From assembly GCF_006489205.2 (NCBI RefSeq), contig NZ_VFYR02000002.1:62001-126000 (forward strand): a DNA stretch of 64,000 nt, given 5' to 3'. Source of the stretch: Brevibacterium sp. XM4083. Its GTDB lineage: Bacteria; Actinomycetota; Actinomycetes; Actinomycetales; Brevibacteriaceae. The number at the start of each line of letters is the position of its first letter. Positions within the stretch are counted from its first letter, which is position 1. A model generated the notes under the pieces. That model was given only the letters and a program-made list of their open reading frames with translations, was not told the DNA's origin and ran no database searches. The position numbers and the translations under genes are program-made. Positions 17,850-26,270 of this stretch are shown here, piece after piece.

Positions 17850-18827
17850 ATGGAACCGCTGCCCATGATCACGCCCGTCAGCCTGGCCAGGAACGGCATC
17901 GACCGCGATCATCTCACCCGCGGGGCGGACGGGGATCTCACCGAGGTGTGGGCCGGCGGGCCGGCCGCGGTGTTCGAGCATCGCGGGTCCCTGCTCGTGG
18001 CCGGCGGCGGCCTGTTCCGCGCCGCCCGCGACCTCGTGCCGAACGGTCAGACGGAGATCTACCTCGGCCGGGATGCCGCGGACCAGCGCTACATCGGCAT
18101 CGGGCTCACCGACGAGGGGCGCAGCGTCCTCGACACCGCCCTGGCGACCGCGCGCGATCGCGATGCCACCGATCGCCTCACCGCCCCCGGCTCCGGCATC
18201 GACAGCGCCGAACCCGTGTGGCTGCCGCTGCGCGAACTCGCCGACGCCCTCGACGACGTCGACGTGTCCCTGGCCTGCGAACTCGTGGCGCTGAGCAACT
18301 GGCATCGCGCACACACCCACTCCCCGCGCACGGGCACCCCCACCGAGGTGGTCCACGGCGGATGGGTCCGCCGCGATCCGGAGACCGGCAGCGAGCACTT
18401 CCCCCGCACCGACCCCGCGATCATCGTCGTCATCGTCCACACCGATTCCGACGGTGTCGAACGCGTCCTCCTCGGCAACAACGCCGCATGGCCCGCCGAC
18501 CGCTACTCGCTGCTCGCCGGCTTCGTCGAACCCGGAGAGACGCTGGAGAACGCAGTGATCCGCGAGGTCTGGGAGGAGGCGCATGTCACCGTCGTCAACC
18601 CCCGCTACCTCGGCTCGCAGCCGTGGCCGTTCCCCTGCTCCCTCATGCTCGGCTTCTCCGCCGAGGCGGTGTCGCTGGACGTCACCGCCGACGAAGCCGA
18701 GATCACCTCGCTCAAGTGGTTCACAAGGGAGGAGCTGAGCGCGGACATCGCCGCCGGACGCGTGGGCACCCCCGGCACCGTCTCGATCGCCGGCCAGCTC
18801 CTGTGGTCGTGGCTGGAGAGTCGGTGA
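17850..18827 (+). CDS. nudC: NAD(+)/NADH pyrophosphatase NudC
   Basis: 325 residues. Hydrolyses NADH to NMNH and AMP and can remove NAD caps from RNA. The Nudix box is GFVEPGETLENAVIRE (224-239) followed by VWEEAHV, with His245 where the consensus has Gly. The NudC signature SQPWPFP is at 256-262. The zinc-ribbon region (about 155-185) lacks all four cysteines of the E. coli enzyme (THSPRTG and RRDPETGSEHFPRTDPA). Its stop overlaps the uvrD2 start (GTGA), so the two are coupled. M. tuberculosis has the same pair (Rv3199c, Rv3198c). Confidence 0.92.
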   Translation: MEPLPMITPVSLARNGIDRDHLTRGADGDLTEVWAGGPAAVFEHRGSLLVAGGGLFRAARDLVPNGQTEIYLGRDAADQRYIGIGLTDEGRSVLDTALATARDRDATDRLTAPGSGIDSAEPVWLPLRELADALDDVDVSLACELVALSNWHRAHTHSPRTGTPTEVVHGGWVRRDPETGSEHFPRTDPAIIVVIVHTDSDGVERVLLGNNAAWPADRYSLLAGFVEPGETLENAVIREVWEEAHVTVVNPRYLGSQPWPFPCSLMLGFSAEAVSLDVTADEAEITSLKWFTREELSADIAAGRVGTPGTVSIAGQLLWSWLESR

Positions 18828-20863
18828 ACGCTCGCGCCGCCGACCTCCTCGCCGCCCTCGACGACGAGCAGCGGGCCGTCGCCACCCACTTCTCCTCCCC
18901 GGTCATCGTGCTCGCCGGCGCCGGCACCGGCAAGACCCGGGCGATGACCCACCGGATCGCCTACGGGATCGCCACCGAAGTGTTCCCGGCCAATCATGTC
19001 CTCGCCCTCACCTTCACCGCGAAGGCCGCCGGGGAGATGCGTGCCCGCCTGCGCTCGCTCGGCGTGCCGGCCGTCCAGGCCCGCACCTTCCACTCCGCTG
19101 CCCTGCGCCAGCTCCGGTTCTTCTGGGACCGCTTCGCCACCGGCGACTTCCCGCGGATCATCGAGAACAAGGCGGGGGTCCTCGGCTCGGTCATGCAGGA
19201 GCTCGGCCACGAGGTCAGCCGCGAACTCGCCCGCGACGTCGCCGCGGAGATCGAATTCGCGGCCGCCTCCCTCCTCGGCGTCGCCGACTACGCGACGAAA
19301 GCCCAGGCCAGAGACCTGCCCGGTGATCTCAGCGTCGAGGACATGGTCCGCATCGCCGAAGCGTACTCGGAGGCGAAGACCCGCGGCCGCCTCCTCGACT
19401 TCGACGACGTCCTCCTCGTCCTCACCGGCGTCCTCGCGGAGTATCCGGCGATCGCCGCCGAAGTCCGCGAGCAGTACCGGCACTTCGTCGTCGACGAGTT
19501 CCAGGACGTCTCCCCGCTCCAGTTCGATCTGCTCTCCCGGTGGCTGGGGCCGCGCGACAACCTCTGCGTCGTCGGCGATCCCGCGCAGACGATCTACTCG
19601 TTCGCCGGGGCCGACGCGTCCCTGCTCGAGGCCCTGCCGTCGCAGCTGTCGGCACCGGAGACGATCCGGCTCGTACGCAACTACCGGTCGACGAAGGCGA
19701 TCGTCGCGACCGCGAACAGTCTGCTCCGCCACACCTCGCGCACCGCACTGACGCTGCGCACGGACAATGCCGAGGGCACGCAGCCGCGGATGACCGAATA
19801 CCCGACCGACGACGCCGAATCGCTCGGTGTCGCACGGGCCATCGCCGCCGAGGTCAGGGCCGGTCGCCGTCCCCGCGACATCGCCGTCCTCTTCCGCACG
19901 AACGGACAGAGCCCCGCCTACGAGCAGGCGCTGACGGCGGCCGGGATCCCCTACGTCCTGCGCGGCGGGGAGCGCTTTTTCGCGCGCAAGGAGGTCAAGG
20001 AGTCCATCCTCATGCTCCGGGCGGCGCGCGCCGCCGCGGGAGCGCGACCGCTGCCGGAGATCGTCGCCGAGGTGCTCGTCTCCGCCGGTTACACGCGGAC
20101 TCCGCCGCCGGCCGGAGCCAGCCGTCAGCGGTGGGAGTCGCTCAAGGCGATCGTCGACCTCGCCGAGACCCATCAGGCCGGCAGTGCGCTGCCGGTGCCG
20201 CTCGAGGACTTCCTCGCCGACCTCGCCGATCGCGCCGAACACCAGTTCGCGCCCGACATCGAGGGGGTCACACTCGCATCGTTCCACGCGGCCAAGGGCC
20301 TCGAATGGGACAGCGTCCACCTCGTGGGTCTGAGTGAGGGGCTCATGCCCATCAGCTATGCGCAGACCCCGCGGGCGATCGCCGAGGAGCGCCGGCTCTT
20401 CTACGTCGCTCTCACCCGCGCCGGTCGCGACCTGTCGCTGAGCTGGTCGCTGGCGCGCCACGAGTCGAAGCAGAAGCCGCGGCAGCCCTCACGCTTCCTC
20501 GGCGAGCTCGGTCGGCTCGAGGAGGCGCCGGGGGAGCACCGGCGACCGGCGACCACGGTGCGGACGAACCGATGCCGAACGTGCGGGAAAGTCCTCGTCT
20601 CCCAGGTGGAGCGGGCCCTGGGGCGCTGCGCGAGCTGCCCCGCCGAGGTCGACCTCGAGCTGCTCGACGCCCTGCGCCGCTGGCGGGCGCGCGTCGGACT
20701 CGAACAGGGGCTGCCGCCGTATCTCGTGCTCACCGATGCGTCGCTGTCAGCGATCGCCGAACTCCACCCGCGGGACCTCCCCGGTCTGGCGCGGATGCCC
20801 GGCGTCGGGGCCACGAAGCTCGAACTCTACGGTGAGAGCCTATTGCGCCTCCTCGTCGATTAG
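18824..20863 (+). CDS. uvrD2: ATP-dependent DNA helicase UvrD2
   Basis: 679 residues from GTG 18824. Superfamily 1 3'-5' DNA helicase. Seen: LAGAGTGKTRAMTHR (K37), VVDEFQDVSP, VGDPAQTIYSFAGAD, LASFHAAKGLEWDSVHLVGL and RRLFYVALTRAGRDLSLSW. The C-terminal part has the UvrD2-specific tetracysteine (CRTCGKVL, then CASC) and an HRDC domain (about 605-679). It shares domain order and approximate length with M. tuberculosis UvrD2. It overlaps nudC at its start, and its last 24 bp overlap the convergent gene at 20840. Confidence 0.94.
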   Translation: MNARAADLLAALDDEQRAVATHFSSPVIVLAGAGTGKTRAMTHRIAYGIATEVFPANHVLALTFTAKAAGEMRARLRSLGVPAVQARTFHSAALRQLRFFWDRFATGDFPRIIENKAGVLGSVMQELGHEVSRELARDVAAEIEFAAASLLGVADYATKAQARDLPGDLSVEDMVRIAEAYSEAKTRGRLLDFDDVLLVLTGVLAEYPAIAAEVREQYRHFVVDEFQDVSPLQFDLLSRWLGPRDNLCVVGDPAQTIYSFAGADASLLEALPSQLSAPETIRLVRNYRSTKAIVATANSLLRHTSRTALTLRTDNAEGTQPRMTEYPTDDAESLGVARAIAAEVRAGRRPRDIAVLFRTNGQSPAYEQALTAAGIPYVLRGGERFFARKEVKESILMLRAARAAAGARPLPEIVAEVLVSAGYTRTPPPAGASRQRWESLKAIVDLAETHQAGSALPVPLEDFLADLADRAEHQFAPDIEGVTLASFHAAKGLEWDSVHLVGLSEGLMPISYAQTPRAIAEERRLFYVALTRAGRDLSLSWSLARHESKQKPRQPSRFLGELGRLEEAPGEHRRPATTVRTNRCRTCGKVLVSQVERALGRCASCPAEVDLELLDALRRWRARVGLEQGLPPYLVLTDASLSAIAELHPRDLPGLARMPGVGATKLELYGESLLRLLVD

Positions 20864-21742
20864 GCTCAGCCCGGGTGCAGGGACACGGCAGTGGCACTGC
20901 GGGTGGTAGGCGAGGGCACCATCGTCGACGGCACCGGAGCGCAGATCGACCCGGCGGTGCACCGGCTCCGCCTCCGTGAGGAGGGCGGCCCGGAGCACGA
21001 GGACGAGGTGGGCGGCACTGAGCGCGGGTGTGAGCGGATCGGCGAGGTCATCGCGGTCGGTGAGCGCGCGGATGCGCGGGTACTGGTCGAACCACCCCTC
21101 ATCGGCGTCGCGGAGCATCAGGCACGCACAGACGGTGCACGGGGTTGCGCCGGGACGGACGAGTCCGGTGACCTCGACGGAAAACTCGCCGGCCACGATC
21201 TGGCAGTGGTCGACCTCCCGATCGACGAGCCACGTCGCGGTGTGGAGATCGGGAACGAGATGCGAGGTCGTCACGACGATCGGATCGGCGGCGAGGTCGA
21301 GCTCGTCGATGCGGGCTGCGGGAGTGACCGCGAATCCCGCGCGGGACAGCTGCTGGACGACTGCGACGCGCAGCGGTCCGACGACGCCGACCGGTCGGGC
21401 TGCCAGCGTCGCGGCGGCCTGATCGGGGGAGCGGCCGAAGAGGCGTGCGGTCGCGAGGAGAGTCGCGCCGCGCCGCACGGCATCGGCATCGGAGTCCTCG
21501 GGGATGAGCACCCCCGCCTCGTCGAGAAGGGTGAGCAGTGACGTCGCCCGAGCGAGGTCGATGCCGAGGTCCTGGGCCCGGATGTGGAACTGACCCGATC
21601 CCAGACCCATCCGCAGGTCGTCGATGAGGGAAGCGTCGGCGGGGAGGAGGCCGTCGATGAGCACCGGGTCCTCGACGCCGAACTGCAGGCACGCGGGGCT
21701 CCGCCATGTGATCGGAACGCTGGGACAGATCCGCAGCATCAT
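20840..21742 (-). CDS. E1/ThiF-like cysteine protein (Rv3196-like)
   Basis: 300 residues. The C-terminal half resembles ThiF/cyclodehydratase-type proteins: PCTVCACLML (C202, C205) where zinc-binding E1-like proteins have PCxxC-LhR, and HPQCHCR (C283, C285) near the end, which could complete a zinc site. A hydrophobic LRVAVVQQLSRAGFAV segment (124-139) suggests one Rossmann-like strand-helix, but no full ATP site is visible. An ATG pair (21742, 21739) follows GAGGCGAGGTGG. No precursor peptide or YcaO gene is nearby, so a RiPP role is not supported. Position next to UvrD2 matches Rv3196. Confidence 0.6.
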   Translation of the reverse strand: MMLRICPSVPITWRSPACLQFGVEDPVLIDGLLPADASLIDDLRMGLGSGQFHIRAQDLGIDLARATSLLTLLDEAGVLIPEDSDADAVRRGATLLATARLFGRSPDQAAATLAARPVGVVGPLRVAVVQQLSRAGFAVTPAARIDELDLAADPIVVTTSHLVPDLHTATWLVDREVDHCQIVAGEFSVEVTGLVRPGATPCTVCACLMLRDADEGWFDQYPRIRALTDRDDLADPLTPALSAAHLVLVLRAALLTEAEPVHRRVDLRSGAVDDGALAYHPQCHCRVPAPGLSLIDEEAQ

Positions 21743-21813
21743 CCACCTCGCCTCCGTGTCGGGAGACCCAGACTAGTGAATGGAGGCAGGCCGCGCCACG
21801 GTGTGCGCAGATC

Positions 21814-22164
21814 TGTGGAAAACCTTGTGGAAAAACGGTTGAGGACAGGCCGAAAACGCTGTCCGACATGCCCTCAACCGCATAGTGCCCCAGGCGCTCG
21901 CGGTGACTCGTGCGGCTTCCCCTTCCGCACGCATCTCCGGGTTTTCCGGGGTCAAACATAGAACCTATTCCCCATTCGCGGCCCCGTCAATGGCGCTCCG
22001 AGCCGCACTCGGGCGCCATCCTGTGGATAACGTGTGGACAGGTGTCGCCTGCCTGTGGAGGAGGTGCGGACCCGGCGCCGAGGCCGATGTGCCGAGGAGG
22101 CGATGAATGCGTAGGTCACTTGAGATTCGGGTGACGATCGGGTGGTGTCGGCGTCTGTGGACGA
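21814..22164 (+). repeat. Six same-strand TGTGGA motifs, one a perfect DnaA box
   Basis: Within the 501-bp gap, TGTGGA occurs at 21814, 21826, 22022, 22033, 22054 and 22156. The 22022-22030 copy is TGTGGATAA, the exact complement of TTATCCACA, the DnaA box consensus. An inverted repeat (CGGTTGAGG at 21836 with CCTCAACCG at 21872) lies in the same spacer. No coding sequence is convincing in 21743-22243. Confidence 0.6.
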
Positions 22165-22231
22165 ACGCCTGAACGACCCGAGAAGCGATACTCAGGAAAC
22201 TCACAAGTAATCTCGTGTCGGCGGCGTTTCC

Positions 22232-22237
22232 TATCAT
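22232..22237 (+). promoter_or_regulatory. -10 element of the M48-type gene, leaderless
   Basis: TATCAT, then GGTGGG, then ATG 22244. Confidence 0.5.
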
Positions 22238-22243
22238 GGTGGG

Positions 22244-22795
22244 ATGACTGAGCGGGAGCGGTGGACGGAAGACGGCGTGCTGCGGGCGATCGCCCGCGGA
22301 GAGATCGTGGTGCGCCGTTCGGCGCGACGGAAGAAGACGATCGCGGTGTCGAAGGAGATCGACACGTACGTGCTCAGCGCGCCGACGCGCTACAGCGTCG
22401 AGTCGAACATCGCCTCCCTCACCGATCTCTTCAATCGGCTGGCGGCGAAGGACCATTCCTCGGCCGCCGACCTCGCGGAGATCGCCGAGGAGCTCAGTCG
22501 TCGGTACTTCGCCGGACGACTGCGCCCTGCCTCGATCAGGTGGGTGACGAACCAGAACCTCAGCCGCTGGGCCTCGACGACGACGTCATCGGGGGACATC
22601 CGGATCTCCCACCGCCTGCAGTCCGTGCCGCGCTGGGTCCTCGAGACCGTCATCGTCCACGAGCTCGCCCACCTGCAGATCGGCCCGCATTCGAAGGAGT
22701 TCCATGCTCTCGCCGACCGGCATCCGCGTCAGGCCGAGGCGAAGCTCTACCTCGACGGCTTCAGCGCAGGGGAGCGGTTCAGCCGCGGCCGGTGA
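22244..22795 (+). CDS. M48-type metallopeptidase (YgjP/DUF45-like)
   Basis: 183 residues. HELAH with a downstream His in HSKEFHAL gives the HExxH...H zinc site of the YgjP-like domain (PF01863, formerly DUF45). WVTNQNLSRWAS and RISHRLQSVPRWVLE precede it, as in the family. The N-terminal VRRSARRKKTIAV strand is also typical. No signal peptide or membrane segment is present, so it is cytoplasmic. Substrates of the family are unknown. The gene ends 5 bp from the convergent NUDIX gene. Confidence 0.8.
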   Translation: MTERERWTEDGVLRAIARGEIVVRRSARRKKTIAVSKEIDTYVLSAPTRYSVESNIASLTDLFNRLAAKDHSSAADLAEIAEELSRRYFAGRLRPASIRWVTNQNLSRWASTTTSSGDIRISHRLQSVPRWVLETVIVHELAHLQIGPHSKEFHALADRHPRQAEAKLYLDGFSAGERFSRGR

Positions 22796-22799
22796 GGGC

Positions 22800-23360
22800 T
22801 CAGCAGGGATCGGCGGCGTGGGCGGCGACGGCGGCGCGGTAGAGCTGCGGCAGCCGGGTGACGAGGTCGGGCATGAGGGCGGCGGGCAGCTCGTCGATGG
22901 GAAACCAGGCGACGTCGAGTGACTCATCGGAGACGGCCGGGTTCTGCGCGGCGGAGGCGACCGCACCGTAGACGACGTCGAAGTGCCGCCGGCACGTGCC
23001 GAAATCACCGGCGAGATCGTGGACGTGGAGTTCGAGCGGGCCAGGGGAGAGCCACCGGAACCGGTCGAGACCGCTTTCCTCGGTCGCCTCCCGACGAGCG
23101 GCGTCACGCAGGCTGACGTCACCGGATTCGAGATGGCCGCCGAACTGCATCCAGGCGCCGGCCCGGCGGTGATGGTTGAGCAGGACCGTCTCGGTGTCGG
23201 GGTCGACGACGAGACAGCTCGCGGTGACGTGTTCGCTCGTGCCCGCGCGCACGAGCGCCGAGGCTCCGCGGGCCTCGAAGAGCCCGGCGAACGCCTCGGC
23301 GAATCCACTCGTGTGCGCGGTGAGCGCGACCTCGTCACGCGCCGTGGAGAGCGCGATCAT
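22800..23360 (-). CDS. NUDIX hydrolase
   Basis: 186 residues. The Nudix motif GGHLESGDVSLRDAARREAT then EESGL keeps REATEESGL but has Asp for the first Glu and one extra residue, a pattern I associate with GHLExGDxSL-type actinobacterial hydrolases. Preceding strands SCLVVDPDTETVLLNHH and AWMQFGGH fit the fold. The substrate is unknown. ATG 23360 directly follows the DUF2342 stop, so the two are co-translated. Confidence 0.87.
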   Translation of the reverse strand: MIALSTARDEVALTAHTSGFAEAFAGLFEARGASALVRAGTSEHVTASCLVVDPDTETVLLNHHRRAGAWMQFGGHLESGDVSLRDAARREATEESGLDRFRWLSPGPLELHVHDLAGDFGTCRRHFDVVYGAVASAAQNPAVSDESLDVAWFPIDELPAALMPDLVTRLPQLYRAAVAAHAADPC

Positions 23361-24932
23361 TCACTTCTCGTCGCGGTCGGTGTCGTCGGTCGCCTCGGAC
23401 CCGGGACCCTCGGAGTCCGTGTCGGATCCCTCGTCGGCCTCGGAGGCGGATTCCCGGTGCGTCGCGGACGTGTCGTTCTTCGCCTCGGACGTCGACGCCC
23501 CGTCTGCCGGGGAGTCGGTGCCGGCTGCCGCCTGCGGGTCAGCGCCCGTGCTCGCTCCCGTGTCGGCATCACCGGCCGACGGCGCAGTCGCATCGGACGC
23601 GCCGTCTGTGCCTTCGGCGAGGATGCGACTGAGCGCCTCGTCGAGCGTCGAGTCACCCGCCCATTCGGCCTGACGGCGTTCGCTGTAGCCGAGCGGATCG
23701 TCGAGGTCCTCGGTCGTCGGCAGCAGGTCGGGGTGGGTGAAGACGTTGTCGCGCGCCTCGGCGCCGCCCTGCGATTCGAGGTAGGCGAAGAGCGCTGCGG
23801 CATCGCGGAGCCGACGCGGGCTGAGCTCGAGGCCCACGAGCGTCGAGAAGGTCTTCTCCGCCGGTCCGGCCGTCGCCCGTCGCCTCCGCAGCGCTTCGCG
23901 GATCTGCTCGCGGGCCGGCAGCTTGTCGCTCGCGGCGAAGACGACGACGTCGACCCAGCCGGCGATGACGGCGAGGAGGTTCTCCAGCGTCGTCAGCGCC
24001 CGCTTCTGCTCATCGGTCGTCGGCGGGTTGAAGAGTCCCTGGCGGATGTTGTCGCTGAGATCCGAGATGTTCGACGGATCGATCGATGAGGCCATCTCCT
24101 CGATCTGCGAGGTGTCGACCTTGAGGCCCTGCGCGTACCTCGTCAGCGCGGTCTCCACCTGGGCGGCGAGCCACGGGGCGCGTTCGAAGAGGGCGAGGTG
24201 GGCGAGCTCCTGGGCGGCGAGGTAGATGCGGACCTGGGAGACGTCGACGTCGATCTCCTCGGCGAAGGCGGCGATGTTCGCCTCGACGAGCACGGCCTGA
24301 TCGTGGGGGAGGAGGGGCAGTCCCACCTCGGTGCCGGTGAGGACGCTCTCCGACAGCGCGCCGACGGCCTGGCCGATCTGCATCGCGAACATCGAATCGC
24401 TCATCGTCGAGAACATCGACGAGGCACCGGCGAGGATGCTCTTCATCTCCTCGGGCACCTGCGTCTGCAGGGTGTCGGTGAGCGCCGTCGACATGTTCTC
24501 CTTGATCGGGAGGACGAACTTCTGCCACCCGGGCATCGTGCGCTTGACCCAATCGGCACGGGTCAGGGTCGCGGTCGCGCGGTTGGCCACGGACAGGTCC
24601 GTCGCCTCGGCGAGCCAGAGTTCGGACAGGCGGAACGCATCCGTCGCGGCATGCGCGGCGTCATCGCTGACCGCGGGATCCGGCGAGGGCACGCTGCGGA
24701 GCGCGATCTGCGTCGCCTGTGCACTCGGGTCGGCTCCCTGGCCGAAGAGACCCTGCATCTGGCTCATGATCGTCGCCATCATCGCCGGGTCGATGTTGAA
24801 GCCCTGCGGACCGGAGGCGCCCTGGCCCGGACCGCCCGGATTGCCGGGACCGCCCTGACCGAAGAGCATTCCGAAGATCTGCTCGAACGGGTTCTGCTCG
24901 TTGCTGTTGTCGTTGGACTTGTCGTCGCTCAT
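23361..24932 (-). CDS. DUF2342 zinc-dependent metalloprotease-like protein
   Basis: 523 residues, homologous in layout to Rv3195. The N-terminus is Gly/Pro/Asn/Gln-rich with FEQIFGMLFGQ, then the conserved helical core: RADWVKRTMPGWQKFVLPI, a GQAVGALSESVLTGTEVGLP segment and LVEANIAAFAEE. The putative catalytic segment reads AAQELAHLALFERAPWL: E..H is kept but HExxH is not literal (Gln in the first His position). The last ~130 residues are acidic and Ser/Asp/Thr-rich disordered sequence. It heads a leftward pair with the NUDIX gene and is divergent from the PDZ-Lon gene, as Rv3195 is from Rv3194c. Confidence 0.82.
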   Translation of the reverse strand: MSDDKSNDNSNEQNPFEQIFGMLFGQGGPGNPGGPGQGASGPQGFNIDPAMMATIMSQMQGLFGQGADPSAQATQIALRSVPSPDPAVSDDAAHAATDAFRLSELWLAEATDLSVANRATATLTRADWVKRTMPGWQKFVLPIKENMSTALTDTLQTQVPEEMKSILAGASSMFSTMSDSMFAMQIGQAVGALSESVLTGTEVGLPLLPHDQAVLVEANIAAFAEEIDVDVSQVRIYLAAQELAHLALFERAPWLAAQVETALTRYAQGLKVDTSQIEEMASSIDPSNISDLSDNIRQGLFNPPTTDEQKRALTTLENLLAVIAGWVDVVVFAASDKLPAREQIREALRRRRATAGPAEKTFSTLVGLELSPRRLRDAAALFAYLESQGGAEARDNVFTHPDLLPTTEDLDDPLGYSERRQAEWAGDSTLDEALSRILAEGTDGASDATAPSAGDADTGASTGADPQAAAGTDSPADGASTSEAKNDTSATHRESASEADEGSDTDSEGPGSEATDDTDRDEK

Positions 24933-25021
24933 GGTCTCACGCGCCTTCGAGAATCGTAGTCATCACCACGTTAACCTCGGGACATGTGCGAAGCTTCCCA
25001 ATCGCGCGAAGTTTCGCTCCA

Positions 25022-25067
25022 TGTTCGCACCCGGCGAAAGGGGTGCGTGTTCGCACCGGGCGTAAGG
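25022..25067. repeat. Two 20-bp direct repeats upstream of the PDZ-Lon gene
   Basis: TGTTCGCACCCGGCGAAAGG at 25022 and TGTTCGCACCGGGCGTAAGG at 25048 (18 of 20 identical, 26 bp apart). They lie in the 198-bp divergent region, upstream of the TAGACT at 25098, and could be operator sites. Confidence 0.5.
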
Positions 25068-25097
25068 AGTCTGAGAAGTCGCCCGTCGCCTTTCAAC

Positions 25098-25103
25098 TAG
25101 ACT
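25098..25103 (+). promoter_or_regulatory. -10 element of the PDZ-Lon/UPF0182 unit
   Basis: TAGACT. Predicted start of transcription is near 25110, giving a ~20-nt leader with GAAAGGA before ATG 25131. Confidence 0.4.
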
Positions 25104-25130
25104 GATGACGCGGTGCACCGAAAGGAATCC

Positions 25131-26270
25131 ATGTCAGAGAATGCCCCCCGAGCGGTGCCTGTCCAGGCACCCGCCCCACGGAGCCGATCCCGTCGACGCT
25201 CGCCCCGTTTCGCCACCTCGGCGGGGGTCATGACCTACCTGCTCATCGCGCTGGCCGTGCTCATTCCGATTCCCTATATGCTGCAGCTGCCCGGGCCGGT
25301 GTTCAACACCCTCGGCGACTACCAGGGCAAGCCCATGATCAGCGTCTCCGGCGCTCAGACCTACCCGACGACCGGTGAGATCGACATGCTCACCGTGGCC
25401 GTCAGCGGCGGACCCGGTCGCGACACGTACGCGACCCAGGCCCTCGGCGCCCTCATCGACGGTCAGGAGACCGTCGTGCCCACCGAGGCGTACTACCCGC
25501 TCGACACGACGCGCGAACAGGTCACCGAGGCGAACACGGTGGAGATGACGTCGAGCCAGGACGTCGCCGTCGCCGCGGCCATGGGCGAACTTGACATGCC
25601 CTACACCGTCGACCTCCTCGTCGACGACGTCACTCCCGGATCGCCGGCCGAGGGCAAGCTCAAGAAGGGCGACCGCCTCGTCTCCGTCAACGGGACGTCC
25701 CTCGAGGACGACGCGGCGGCGCCGGCGACGATGAGCTCGACCGTGCAGGACTCCGACACCGTCGACCTCGTCGTCGAGCGCGACGGCTCCGAGGTCGACC
25801 TCAGCCTCGACCCGGCGACCATCGACGGCCGCAAGGCCATCGGCATCATGATGCGGCAGCAGTTCGACTTCCCCGTCGACGTGTCCTTCAACGTCGAGGG
25901 CATCGGCGGACCCTCGGCCGGAACGATGTTCGCCCTGGCGATCGTCGATGAGCTCACCCCCGGCTCGATGACCGGCGGCAAGCACGTCGCCGGCACCGGC
26001 GAGATCGATCCCGCCGGCACCGTCGGCCCCATCGGCGGGGCCCGGCAGAAGGTCGCGGCCGCCACCGCGAAGGGCGCCACGCTCTTCCTCTCACCCGCCG
26101 AGAACTGCGCCGAGGTGATCGGGGCTGCCGATCAGTCGAAGATCACCGTCGCCCGCATCGACACCCTCGACGACGCCCGTTCCGCCGTCGAAAGCTATGC
26201 CACCGGAGACACGTCCCAGCTGAAGTCGTGCACGACCGGTGACACCACCAACGAGAAAGGTCAGCAGTGA
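25131..26270 (+). CDS. Membrane-anchored PDZ-Lon (S16) protease
   Basis: 379 residues from ATG 25131 (GAAAGGA upstream; GTG 25113 is possible but less likely). A basic N-terminus is followed by one transmembrane helix (about 32-53). A PDZ domain (about 155-225: SPAEGKLKKGDRLVSVNG) and a Lon-type catalytic domain follow. The Ser-Lys dyad is visible as GGPSAGTMFALAIVD (S262) and GARQKVAAATAKGA (K307). There is no ATPase domain, so it is a Rv3194c-type membrane protease facing the outside. Its stop overlaps the UPF0182 start (GTGA); the conserved pairing (Rv3194c-Rv3193c) suggests a common role in the envelope. Confidence 0.9.
   Translation: MSENAPRAVPVQAPAPRSRSRRRSPRFATSAGVMTYLLIALAVLIPIPYMLQLPGPVFNTLGDYQGKPMISVSGAQTYPTTGEIDMLTVAVSGGPGRDTYATQALGALIDGQETVVPTEAYYPLDTTREQVTEANTVEMTSSQDVAVAAAMGELDMPYTVDLLVDDVTPGSPAEGKLKKGDRLVSVNGTSLEDDAAAPATMSSTVQDSDTVDLVVERDGSEVDLSLDPATIDGRKAIGIMMRQQFDFPVDVSFNVEGIGGPSAGTMFALAIVDELTPGSMTGGKHVAGTGEIDPAGTVGPIGGARQKVAAATAKGATLFLSPAENCAEVIGAADQSKITVARIDTLDDARSAVESYATGDTSQLKSCTTGDTTNEKGQQ

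Noticed and set aside
20840-21742. Thiazole/oxazole peptide (RiPP) biosynthesis gene
   Set aside because: The E1-like Cys protein is reminiscent of cyclodehydratase partners, but there is no YcaO protein, precursor or dehydrogenase, and it matches the housekeeping position of Rv3196.
21743-22243. Chromosome origin
   Set aside because: One perfect DnaA box only, no AT-rich unwinding region and no dnaA, dnaN or rpmH nearby.
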